From assembly GCA_009602725.1 (NCBI GenBank), contig WELB01000050.1:137136-201135 (forward strand): a stretch of 64,000 bases of DNA, in the 5' to 3' direction. Positions 11,330 to 20,900 of this stretch are shown in pieces. Each line of letters starts with the position of its first letter. Positions within the stretch are counted from its first letter, which is position 1. The DNA is from Spirogloea muscicola. Lineage: Eukaryota > Streptophyta > Zygnematophyceae > Spirogloeales > Spirogloeaceae. The notes under the pieces are model-generated. The model was not told the DNA's origin. It did no database searches and saw nothing but the letters and a program-made list of their open reading frames with translations. The position numbers and the translations under genes were made by a program.

Positions 11330-12191
11330 TACAGGGCTTCATCCCCACCTCTGCCTCCCCCCCCTTTGCCTGGCTGACATCCGCCAGTGTGAGTGTGGCC
11401 ATAATTCCGACGACAAGCTCGCTCTAGCTGCGCACATGCTGAGATGCGTTGAGGGGGGTGAGCGCACTGCCTCCCACGACTTACTCAGAGATATTATGTT
11501 TAAATTTGTGCGCGAGGCGGTTTATCATCCGGCGATGGAGGTGTCCGGCATCATGCCGATCTCCACAAGGCGCGCAAAGCCATACGTGTGTCGTCTGGAT
11601 GTGGTCGCCGCTCCGCGGTGCGGGAGCCCTCCCCTGCTCCTGGACGTGGTACTGAACTCATTGACGCATACAAGGCTGGAGCACCCACGTCAACTGTGTC
11701 TGGCTGGGCAACGTCCAGCGCGGAGCGCAAGAAGGAGCGACACTACAAGGACCGCTTGCTGTTGTCTCAGTCCTTAGCACTCCGGCTCCTTCAGACCTTG
11801 TCCATTCCTTTGGGCTGGCCTCTCCCAGCCACCAGTTAATCTGGCCGCGCTTGCTAGCTAAGGACCACCCCCAAGGAGACCACTTTCATCCCTGCGCCAT
11901 AAATATATATGGAGGCTACGCATGAAATGGTCCTCCCACATCCAGCATCTGGCCCGGCTGGTTGACGCGTGTCGTCGGAGTTGGGGGGGCAGCTTGGGCC
12001 ACACTAGCATTGCGCAGGCATTAGTTGCACCTTATGAAATGCGCCTTTCTCTTAATTTGCAGCGCTCGCAAGCTCTTGCTATTCATCAGCGTGCAGGGCG
12101 CGCTCTAAGTCAGGCCACCGGCTTCTGTTGCGGCGCTCCGGCTCCCCAAATTGATTTGGCGGGTTTGTATGTGCTCACCCGTGGGTACTAA
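11330..12191 (+). mobile_element. LINE C-terminal domain, broken, with a nested insertion
   Basis: Knuckle CECGHNSDDKLALAAHMLRC, HDLLRD, VCRLDVVA and LLLDVV give the same knuckle-endonuclease order as at 9.75 kb. After ERKKERHYKD the frame is interrupted by a separate 106-bp insertion (11754-11859). The LINE then resumes with DHPQGDHF-like sequence and a new frame ending MRLSLNLQRSQALAIHQRAG ... YVLTRGY and a stop at 12191. At least one other frame change lies upstream of the insertion. The copy is 5'-truncated and inactive. Confidence 0.75.
11754..11859 (+). mobile_element. Nested 106-bp LINE-tail insertion with 7-bp target duplication
   Basis: The insert is flanked by AAGGACC at 11747-11753 and 11860-11866. 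The related LINE copy at 29,543 reads ACAAGGACCACCCC without any insert, so it represents the empty site. The inserted sequence (GCTTGCTGTTGTCTCAG ... CGCGCTTGCTAGCT) contains the GGGCTGGCCTCTCCCAGCC hairpin. It matches the 3' UTR that directly follows the LINE stop codon at 28.70-28.81 kb. It is best read as a severely 5'-truncated LINE insertion into an older LINE. Confidence 0.8.
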
Positions 12192-12219
12192 GGTCACCCC
12201 CTTACCCTCAGATACCCTT

Positions 12220-12410
12220 GATTGTCGGATGTGAGGCTCCTCACTCGTAACTACTGAGTGGTCCATCCTCCCCCGTTCTCCCATAGCCTCTTCAGGCCCC
12301 GCAGTCGCTGCTTAGCTCGTAGTTTGGCCCCTTCGAACCTTGTCAGGTCTTTTCGGGCTCGCTTCTCACAGCGCTTGCCCCCATTGGGAGAGCAACTTCT
12401 TCTTAGATAG
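12220..12410 (+). mobile_element. LINE 3' end (DVRLLTRNY) plus 3' tail
   Basis: A very short ORF end (SDVRLLTRNY, stop near 12254) is followed by the standard tail block with CTTGTCAGGTCTTTTCGGGC and GCTTGCCCCCATTGGGAGAG. It is almost the same as the tail at 25.80-25.99 kb in reverse orientation. Confidence 0.6.
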
Positions 12411-12460
12411 CTTAGCATAGGGCTCCATTTGATGTAGCTTGAGTTATTTTGCACTAGATT

Positions 12461-12851
12461 CTGCCTGAACAATGTATTGGCTTGAATTGGCCTCCCTTAT
12501 TGTTCATGCGCTCCGCGCGCCTTCTCTCTTCGGGGCCCCTTTGCCGGGTCGCCTGCCCAGGTATTCGAATGCGGCTGTCTGTCTCCTTCCAACGTCCCAT
12601 AGCCTGACACAGTATCTCGATGCCCGCCGACGTAGCAATGTAGTCGGCGGGTAGCTTAGAACTTCATAGCGTCCCGCAAGCCATTGTTGCTTGCCATAGA
12701 ATGCGGCTATCATTGAGTCTGCAGCGCTCCCAGGCACTCGCGACACACCAGCGTGCTGGGCGTGCATAATGCCAGGCTAATGGCGTTCGTGTCGTGGTTT
12801 GGCTCCTCAGCTTAGCTTGTCAGATATGTATGTGCTCACTCGAAGATATTT
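12461..12851 (+). repeat. Mosaic of short LINE fragments and an 80-bp dispersed repeat
   Basis: The dispersed repeat CTGCCTGAACAATGTATTGG continues to a CGCGCGCCTTCTCTC end at about 12461-12530; it recurs at 12.90, 29.34, 41.10, 59.19 and 59.46 kb. Two broken ORF pieces follow, MRLSVSFQRPIA near 12.57 kb and RMRLSLSLQRSQALATHQRA near 12.70 kb. A tail-like end CMCSLEDI lies near 12.85 kb. Confidence 0.5.
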
Positions 12852-12902
12852 AGTGTCATCCTTAGCCAGCTCATTGCCCCGTTACCAGGTCTTTTGTAAG
12901 GC

Positions 12903-13071
12903 CGGAATTGGCCTCCCTCTCTCTTTCATGCGCACCGCGCGCCTTCTCTCTGGCTCACACCGTGCACTTGCGGGCAGGCGCGCAATGGCTGCTGCTTCTG
13001 GGTCTCGTCGGGGTGCCTCTTTCCTAGCTGCATCTTACTCCCACTTGCTGCTGCTTACTCGGGGTTACTAA
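12903..13071 (+). mobile_element. LINE 3' end fragment
   Basis: The frame reads RAMAAASGSRRGASFLAASY then SHLLLLTRGY with a stop at 13071. It is joined upstream to the 80-bp dispersed repeat, so the 5' breakpoint lies near 12953. Confidence 0.65.
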
Positions 13072-13089
13072 GCTTACCTCCGCTGTAGT

Positions 13090-13400
13090 CTCGTGGACAG
13101 CTGTGTGGTATAGGCGCCTCTCGGCTCTTTGGACCTTGTCCATTGTTTCTGGGCTGGCCTTTCACAGCAACCACCTTCATTTCAAAGAGCTTCCTCTTTG
13201 GGCTGGCCTCTTCGGACCTTGTCAATTTGGTTCGGGCTGGCTGTTCACAGCCCTTGCCCCCTTTGGAGAGCTGACGCTTCCGGTAGAGGGCGGAGAGCCA
13301 CTTTCGAAGATGAACGAGCAGAATGCAAAAGATGAACAAAGTTTGAAGGGGCTAGAGAGAGCGCTATAGCACACAGTGACTCAATTTGGCCAGGAGACGC
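13090..13400 (+). repeat. LINE 3'-tail hairpin modules
   Basis: Three GGGCTGGC modules occur at about 13151, 13199 and 13235, each preceded by a CTTGTC-type block and followed by CACAGC. No gene is seen here. Confidence 0.5.
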
Positions 13401-13535
13401 TCAGTAACCCTTGTAGATCAGCCGCAGGTCAGAGAAATTGGTCTCCGGGTAGCGGGTCCCCTGGCCAGAGCCAGAGGCTGCTGCAGCCAATGCGCAACCG
13501 GCACACAGATGCAATACCATTGACCGCTGCAGAGA
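13401..13535 (-). mobile_element. LINE 3' end fragment
   Basis: The minus frame reads SMVLHLCAGCALAAAASGSG then SDLRLIYKGY and a stop at 13401. It is the conserved LINE tail, shortened and diverged. Confidence 0.55.
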
Positions 13536-13639
13536 GACTACAGAAAGACCCTTCCAGCTCTTCGAAGGCGATGGTTGTGAATAGAAACAGTTCTTCCTTT
13601 GTAAAGGCAACCGCTCCAGACCTCTAACGTTCTTCTTTT

Positions 13640-14125
13640 CCATATCTTTTCTTTTTTGGGGCTGGCCACTCACAGCCATCGCCCTCTACTGAAAGAAAGA
13701 AACCAATCTTCTCTATTGTTTGTCTGGCCCTTTGATCACTGTTCATTCTTCTATCTGGGCTGGCCAATCACAGCCATCGCCCTCTACTGAAAGTGTCTTC
13801 TCTTCCGGTCCATTCTTTTGGGCTGGCTTTGCCAGCCACTCTTCTCTATGGGCGTGCAATTTCTTTCTTCCGGTTGGGAGAGCCACTTACTCTTTTTTTC
13901 CGGTCGGGGGAAGGGGTCGATGGCTGTGAAAGAAGATAGAAGGGCTCGCCCATTGAGGATAGGGGCTGGAAAAAGCCAGCCCAGAAAAGAATGAACAAAG
14001 GACGAGAAGGGGCCAGGGGAAGTACGAAGCACAACAAGCAAAGAAGAAGTGGCTCTCCCAATGGGGGCAAGGGCTGTGAGAAGCCAGCCCGTAAAGAATT
14101 GACAAGGTTCGAAGGGGCCAAACTA
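13640..14125. repeat. Inverted array of LINE 3'-tail modules
   Basis: Plus-strand modules at about 13659, 13757 and 13820 (GGCTGGCCAATCACAGCCAT type, then GGCTTTGCCAGCC type) face minus-strand modules at about 13945-13990 and 14050-14120. The latter read as GGGCAAGGGCTGTGAGAAGC in plus orientation. The region could fold back on itself. No coding sequence is supported. Confidence 0.6.
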
Positions 14126-14186
14126 CGAGCTAAGCAGCAACTACGGGCCTGAAGAGGCTATGGCAGAACGGGGGAGGATGGACCAC

Positions 14187-14405
14187 TCAGTAGTTACGAG
14201 TGAGGAGCCTCAAATCCGACAGACTAGCTGCCGGAAAGGAAAATTTCGTGTATTTGAAACAAACGAAGGCCAAATGGCCAAGTACAAAGAGCAAGCGCGG
14301 CCAGATTAACTGGTGGCTGGGAGAGGCCAGCCCAAAGGGATGGACAAGGTCTGAAGGAGCCGGAGTGCTAAGGACTGAGACAGCAGCAAGCGGACTCTCA
14401 GTCAC
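14187..14405 (-). mobile_element. LINE tail (LRLLTRNY) joined to 106-bp-type tail
   Basis: On the minus strand FPAASLSDLRLLTRNY ends at 14187. Upstream of it is a partial copy of the same tail that forms the 11,754-11,859 insertion (AGATTAACTGGTGGCTGGGA at 14.31 kb in plus orientation) and the ATTTGAAACAAACGAAGGCC block. It is a chimera of two LINE tails. Confidence 0.55.
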
Positions 14406-14439
14406 CTCTAGTCAGTAGATGCAAATCTGAATAGCTAGC

Positions 14440-14940
14440 GGTCGGCCAGGCGGCCCGGGGCAAGGAGCGAAAATATGCTGATCACCCGGTGGGGGATGAA
14501 TTCGCGGCCCTGGCTATGGATGTACACGGGGCTTTCGGCAGCCGCTGGCTGGATCTCATTCAGCGGCTTGCCCGCCAGGCCATTGACCGGCGGCCGGGGC
14601 GATGCCCAGCTTCAACGCCGCCGGTTCGCTCGCACAAGTCTTCCGCATGCGCCTGGCCGTATCGCTTCAACGCTCCCTTGCCCACGCCGTCCACACGCGA
14701 GCAGGCCGTGCCATGGCCGCCGCCTCTGGGTCTTGGCGGAGTGCCTCTTTCCCTGCAGCGAGCTACTCAGACCTGATGTTGCTCACTCGTGGGTACTGAG
14801 CTTCCCTCTGCATCTTCTCTGTGTTCTGCAGTGTTTTGTAGTGTAGTCCTTTTTCCGGCTCCTCTTTCTTTGGCTTTGAACATTGTCCATTCTTTTTCGG
14901 GCTGGCTTTGCCAGCCCCTCTTCTCTATGGGCGCGCACTT
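14440..14940 (+). mobile_element. LINE C-terminal end with complete 3' tail
   Basis: KERKYADHPVGDEFAALAMD and GAFGSRWLDLIQRLARQA come from the endonuclease and linker. After one frame change the ORF continues FNAAGSLAQVFRMRLAVSLQ ... DLMLLTRGY with a stop at 14799. The following 140 bp ends CTTCTCTATGGGCGCGC. The same tail and end point occur at 26.39-26.53 (-) and 26.80-26.94 kb (+), so 14.94 kb is a credible element 3' terminus, with no poly(A). Confidence 0.75.
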
Positions 14941-14944
14941 CTCT

Positions 14945-15460
14945 CGCTAGCAGGCGGAAAGACGTCGCCCTGACGGAAGCCAGAGGCCGCCGCCAGAGCG
15001 CGGCCTGCGCGCAAGTGGACCGCGAAAGCTACGGACCGCTGCAAAGTCACGGTCAAGCGCATCCGGAAGACTTGGGCGAGGGACCCGGCGACATGGAAGC
15101 CAGGCTGCTCGCCCTGCTGCCCGTGGCGGCGGGCCGCGCAAGGCGGTGAAGCAGGTCAAGCCATTTGGCGCCAAAGGCGCCGTGTACGTCGACGGCGAGT
15201 GGGACAAACTCGTCGCCCACCGGGTGATCCGAGTATTTGCGATCTTTGGCGCCTGCCGCTTGGCGGACTGCGTAGCCCGCCTCCTCCGCCGAGCGTTTGG
15301 CGCTCCTGGAATCGAAAGAGTCAGTTGTGACGACGTCGGCAAAGAGCCGAGGCCCCCCGCGGAGCGCGCTAGCGACGAGATCGGCGCGCCGGGTGTGGAG
15401 GTGGGCATCCGCCCCAGCGGTCGGAGGCATGATGCTGGTACTCTTGAGAGCCACAGTGTA
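14945..15460 (-). mobile_element. LINE restriction-like endonuclease fragment
   Basis: The minus frame contains LHTRRADLVASALRGGPRLF then ADVVTTDSFDS, KDRKYSDHPVGDEFVPLAVD and GAFGAKWLDLLHRLARPA. A frame change leads to a second frame with FAVHLRAGRALAAASGFRQG ending at the junction with the neighbouring tail at 14.94 kb. The zinc knuckle is lost. Broken, both ends truncated. Confidence 0.7.
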
Positions 15461-15461
15461 A

Positions 15462-15690
15462 CAAAGGCAAGCACATCTTAAGACCTGCATAACCTACAGT
15501 AGATTGACCCGCTCAGTAAGCACGGGTCACAACATAAAGGTCGCTAAGCGACGCCTGAATACTAGATGGCAGATACGAAGCCCTTCTGCCACCAACTAGA
15601 GCTCGCCCAGCTTTCTGGTGCAAAGCATTAGCCTGAGCACGCTGAAAACAGGCCGAAACTCGTCGTCGCAGCTGGCAAGCCCATCTCAGC
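15462..15690 (-). mobile_element. LINE tail, type-2 subfamily
   Basis: On the minus strand LRRRVSACFQRAQANALHQK and SLSDLYVVTRAY end near 15513, followed by about 50 bp of 3' sequence. Near-identical to 10.77-11.00 kb in the same orientation, 4.7 kb away. Confidence 0.6.
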
Positions 15691-15859
15691 CGGGAACAAA
15701 TCTGCATCTGGCATGAGAGGGAAGTTGCACGGTGCGAAGAAAGTGATGGGAGGCCAAATCGAATCAATACAGGGGGAGGCGAATGCACTAGTGCAAAGAA
15801 CGGGTCTACAAGATGATTGTGAACGCTTCGAAGGAGCCGGAAAGCACTCCAGTCCAACT

Positions 15860-16080
15860 CCATTCTGGCATTCACTTGTCCACTTTGGGCTGGCTGTCAC
15901 AGCTTTCGCCCCCTTCAGGACAGCCACTTCCTCTCGGCCTCCTCGTTCATTCCTGTGGCTTGATGTCTCACAGGAAAGGCTTTACGTTGAAAGAGCTGTT
16001 TCTTTCTTTTGAGCTGGCCTCACACGGCCATCGCCTGACTCTTAAAGGAGCTCTTTATTTCGTTCCTTGCTATCTTTGAC
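15860..16080 (+). repeat. Degraded LINE 3'-tail modules
   Basis: GGGCTGGCTGTCACAGC near 15888 and GAGCTGGCCTCACACGGCCA near 16011 are decayed versions of the tail hairpin. From here to 16,580 I see no gene or further repeat. Confidence 0.45.
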
Positions 16081-16585
16081 CTCGTTCATGCTTTTGTGGC
16101 TGGCATTTTGGGTGCCAAAAGGCCGTCTTGGCCGTCATTTGTGGGCCGCACCGACCCTTGGACTGGCAGTGATACTGAGCAGCCCAGATGGAAATTCATG
16201 GTTCAGCGCTTTCACAATGAGGTAAGGGTGGCAAGGACAGGCGATGAAGTCTGAATCGACTTCAGAATGTTACAAAGGGCAGGAACAGCGATTTGTGTGC
16301 ACCGGAGCGGCCGTCTAAGAAGAAGGTGCGCGGTGCATGAAAGGAAAGGGAGGGTAAATGAAGCCAGCACAATGTTTGTACGAACAACGAACTGATCAGA
16401 AGAGGCTAAGATGACAGAACGTAATGCACAAATGGGACTCTAGTAGCCACGAGTGAGGACATACATACGCGACAGATTTATTCTGGTCTGCTAGAGCACC
16501 ACCACGAAAGCCAGATGCCTAAGAGCAGCCTTAGTGCTACCTTGCTGAAAAAGGCAACCGCCTAGTTACCTGTTTTTTGCTATTT

Positions 16586-16661
16586 AACTCATGCCACGTG
16601 ACTTGCTCACCATCCAATCAGCTTTAACTCATGCCACGTGACTTGCTCACCATCCAATCAG
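16586..16661 (+). repeat. Perfect 38-bp tandem duplication
   Basis: The unit TTTAACTCATGCCACGTGAC continues CTTGCTCACCATCCAATCAG; it is present twice without a mismatch. Each unit contains CACGTG, a G-box/E-box core, and CCAAT. Confidence 0.9.
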
Positions 16662-16662
16662 C

Positions 16663-17590
16663 TTGAAGTCATACTTTGAAGATCACCGTCGTGTCTCTCT
16701 TGCACTTATTCTTGGCAAGTTTTCTTGTTACATGGGCTATGACACCATCATTTGTCAGTCTCACGTCTCTCAAGTGCCATCTCTTCACCATCTGTTGCAT
16801 GTAGAGGCACTCCTCAAGCATCATACAATGAGGTACTTCAGCGCTCGAGAAGGGCTCTCTCTGGACAGCTGCCAGAGCCCTTTCTCAACTCCAGCCCTGT
16901 CTCGATTAACACGCCTTTCCTTTCACCAAGCAAGGGCGTGCCCTGTTGCAGTCTTCATCTCCCCCTCAGAGGCAGCAGCATAAATCAAGGGGCTTATCCT
17001 GCACTGTGGAAGAAGGGCAAGGTATCCGGACAGCCGTCCACCTCCTCCTGGGCCTCCCTTTGCAACCCAGCAAATAGGATTGAGGGTTTAGGGTTTAGGG
17101 TTTAGGGGGATTTACGGTTTAGGGTTTACAGTTGCAATTAATATTTCTTCTGCATCCCTTTCAGCTCGATGCAACAGTAGCAGAAACCCTCTCTAATACA
17201 TGTGCACAAAGTGGCTCCTTAAGCACTTGCAGCTCTTGTGCCGACTGCCACAAGCCTCTGATCTCTCACGCATACCCTGTAAACCTTGTCACGCAGGACC
17301 CTTGAGATCTGCAGATAATTGTGTGCTACTCTTCTTGGACTCAGACAGGACAAGCATTCGGCACTACATATCACCATCAAACAAGCCGTTAAGACTCACG
17401 AAGGAGAATGACTTCCAGCACATAGAGTCGGATGGCGAGGCCAGCCCAAGCAGAAGTAGCTGTTGCAACCATGCAACTCCTCCCTTTGACAACGGATACA
17501 AGCTCAAGGATGGCCAGTGTTCAACAATAAAGCAATGCGTAATGGTCCACAATAATAAGCAATGCTTAAGGATGTCCTCAATAGAATGAG
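16663..17590 (+). other. Unassigned stretch with weak coding potential
   Basis: Two plus-strand open stretches (16663-16983 and 17200-17589) lie either side of the telomere-like run. Neither resembles a family I know and neither has a clear splice framework. They might be exons of a small gene or chance. I do not call a gene here. Confidence 0.2.
17083..17131 (+). repeat. Interstitial telomere-type repeat (TTTAGGG)
   Basis: GAGGGTTTAGGGTTTAGGGT continues with one more unit, then GGGATTTACGG, then GTTTAGGGTTTAC. The unit is the plant/chlorophyte heptamer TTTAGGG. About six units, some degenerate, lie far from any contig end. Confidence 0.85.
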
Positions 17591-17935
17591 AAAAATCACT
17601 AAGCACTCATGGGCCCCGCCTACAAGGGCCCACGTATGAAAGAATGAGGAAGCCACGTAGACGTGCAGCAGACCACTTAAGCAACATAAGCATAATGGGT
17701 TGCGCATCGCCTGCAGCTCCTTGCATGTAGATAATGATGTACATGTAAATGCGGCAGCAGGGCCGACAAGCAATTGTACCGCAAGTACGATGGGCACGGG
17801 CTGTGCATGTTTTGGCTCCTTGGCTATCTTGCAACATCGTTGCAGCATTAGGCTGAATCTGCCATCAAATGTGTCGCTTGCTTATGAGTACATGTAGGTG
17901 ACATAGACACCCTGGAGATAGTGAGCAAGCTGACA

Positions 17936-20900
17936 TCAAAGCTCAGGCTCTTGGTTGTAGCGCAGCATAGCCAGGTCCACCTCATATGTTGGATAATGTG
18001 TCGGAATGTATGAAGCAGCTGCGCTGGCAGCTAGAAGGCCGTGGATCATGGCTGCTGACGAAGAGGGTGTTGCAGGAAGTCCCGAGGAGGAGATGGGCGG
18101 TAGGCAGTTGCGGCACCTCGGCGGCTGCCCATTGATGACGGGCTTGAAAGGTACAGTAGACTCCTTGCCACAGACTGTGCAAGGGCCCTTGTAAAGCGGC
18201 TTCCCAGCTCTCGTGTCAGTGCCAGTGTACTTCCACTCAGGCCTGCAGTGGAGGCCTCCCGAACCTCCTCCAGCAGCTGCCTGCCCTCTTGCTGCCTTGC
18301 TTTGCTTGTCTCTGTGTCGTCGCATGCACACATCTTCGCCAGCTGCATGCAGATCAGGCAAAGAGCCAGGAGAAACTTAGATGTAAGCAGTGGTGGCACC
18401 AAAACCCTGCCCTCTTCCACAGTCAGAACAACACATACGCGCAATTCCTGATTGCTAGTCGCCATTTGGTAGATATGACTTGTGCATGCATCTTGTAAGC
18501 TCACCATAGAAGTTCTGAAATCTGATTTGCTCGCCGGCCACCAAGCGTTGCCTGACCATGTCGTCTGCCCAGTATGAGAACTCGACAATGCAAAACCACT
18601 TCCCAGGATGGTTCTTGTTCTCCCTCACGAGCGAACGAGCGACAAGGCCGTATCTTCCAAAGCACTGCTCTGCATGCTGCTCCGCCACTCTGCTCAAGAA
18701 TGTGAACCACAAGACAATATGCAACATTGGTCAACACAATAGCAGACCCAAGGGCAACATTTGACAAGCAGCTCATCTGATTCTGCAGAAGTAAGAAATG
18801 TCTTTCAACAATAATCCCTTCATTGTATTGTACATTGATAGTTGTGTCATCCAATGGATGAGTGAAAGGTCGGCAGTGGAGGCGTGCTAAGCCTGCAAGA
18901 GGACAAGGAGGCTTACAATTCTCCGCTGTGAGTGTCGCCTGCCAAGAAGTCCGCAACAAACCTGTGAAGCAGCAGAGCATCCAATCAAGCAGTGTCCACG
19001 ATTGTCTAGCTTTGTCACTTGCAGTTTAGCTTTGTCATCAGTAGTCTCTACTTGAGGTTGTCGCTTGTGATATTGACTCCTGCTTAAGAGACACTCAAGC
19101 GGATGCAGTACTGCTCGCCGTACGAGCGGACCACTATCTGACATCCCAATTGCGCAGAGAATACAGGCATGCTTGTACAAGCAACTGAGGTGCAAATAAC
19201 AACCGCATAAACTGACAAAGAAAAGACCTCAATGACGTCCTGACACTAGTAGCCTGCATGTGTTGCTCGCACCTTGGAGGCAGCTGAGAGATATTTATCT
19301 TTGGGCAGGCATCGTCTGCAGGAGTAAAGTCTATGTACTCGTCCTTTTTCTTCGATTCATTGGCTCCCTCAATCGAGGTTGGAGGATAAAGCTCAACTCC
19401 TAGGCCATCTTGCCACTGCTCCCCACCTTGGCTCCCCCACATTTGAGTGTGCAGACTCGTCTGGTACAGGGAACTGCTGAAGCTGGAGACAGCATTTAGA
19501 GGAGCAGAGCCCCCTCGCCAGCACTCAACGTCTGCAAGTGACTGAACCCCTTCACCCACACGCCCACTCCATGTTGAAGGGCTGCTCACAGAGTAAAGTG
19601 ACTCAATGTCCATTGCAGACGGCCTCACAGAGCTCTGGTGCCTCAGCAGCCCTGCAGTCAGAAGGTTGATAAGGTCAAAATGTAAGTGCACTGACCCTCT
19701 TCTTGACCTATTAGTCTCCGGATAAACAGGCACTCTTTTGGCAAGTAATCAATGTCTGACTTCATGCTTCTTGTGTGCAGATAGACAATTATGACTGCTT
19801 GAGCTATGTCTTAGCCAACAGGCATAGAAAGTAATACTATCTTGTGTATACTCACCCTCGTCCTTGTACTGGTCCGTCTGGTTGGAGTGGACGAGCTATC
19901 ACAAGAAAAAATGACGAGACTGTCATACACAACCACAACCCCCGACACCTTGCATGCTCACCAGCAACACGCGATTGTCTCAACATGCTCTTTGTACATT
20001 GCAATGGCATCCTCGCACTTGTATATAAAAGCCGAGGTCCTTCAGGTCTGATATCTGCTGGCTTATTCATTCTTGAGAATGGATGCCATGACCTCTGTAA
20101 TTTTGATGGGTGTACATGGACCTACATCAGGCTCCTCCTCATACAATTTCGACCACTAAGTCTGAGCACCATGGAGAGAGGTACAAATGTTGTCCGCAGG
20201 CTTTACGAGCCTCACCTCAATGGGCATGTCAAGATCATCGAGCATCTGAGGGCGCCCATGTCCAGAGTAAGCAGACCTCGCCCTGATGTACTGTGCACTG
20301 CTGTTTGGGTTTTCATCATCTGTAGCCAGTTTACCATCCTGATGCTTCTCGATCTTAGAAGAAGCTGGCTTGGAGATAGGATGACTGCCCATCCGAGTGC
20401 TCCCTGAGGTGGTCTGGCTTGCTCTGCAGGATGAGTTGATTGATAAGGAGTGAACCAGAGGACGCGTGATGCCGGGCAGCCCCTCCGCATGATTGTAGGA
20501 CAAGGAGCGGGACAGCTGCTTCCTGCTGAAGAATGGGTGGAGGCGCAGGGAGGCTTCCAGAGCTACCCCTGACGAGGACAACTGGGACTTATCCCGCGAC
20601 TCTGCATGAAACCCATTCCTGCAGTTGGCATCCTGGGAAAAGGGAAAGTTGCTGGTGGGTGATGATGATGATGAGCTCCAGAGGCTCGCAGTAGACTGAG
20701 CAGAACGTCCTAATCTTCCTTCTTCATCAGCTTCCCCGCTCTCAATGCCCGAGCTAAAACCAAGGTGCACTGAAGCTGGAGCTTGATGCAGAAACCCATT
20801 GCCCTGGTGCTTGCTGTGGTGGTAGTGCTGCCCTTGGCTGCCAACGAGTGCTTGTGCGTGTGTCGCAAGAGCTCCACGCAGATCAGCGGCTGTCTCAGGC

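Noticed and set aside
10770-15690. Direct repeats 4.7 kb apart as possible LTRs
   Set aside because: The same block also occurs at 9.5 and 31.7 kb as LINE tails. Its inside shows LINE ORF ends, not gag or pol of an LTR element.
17083-17131. True chromosome end
   Set aside because: Only a few degenerate heptamers, with ordinary gene-bearing sequence on both sides.
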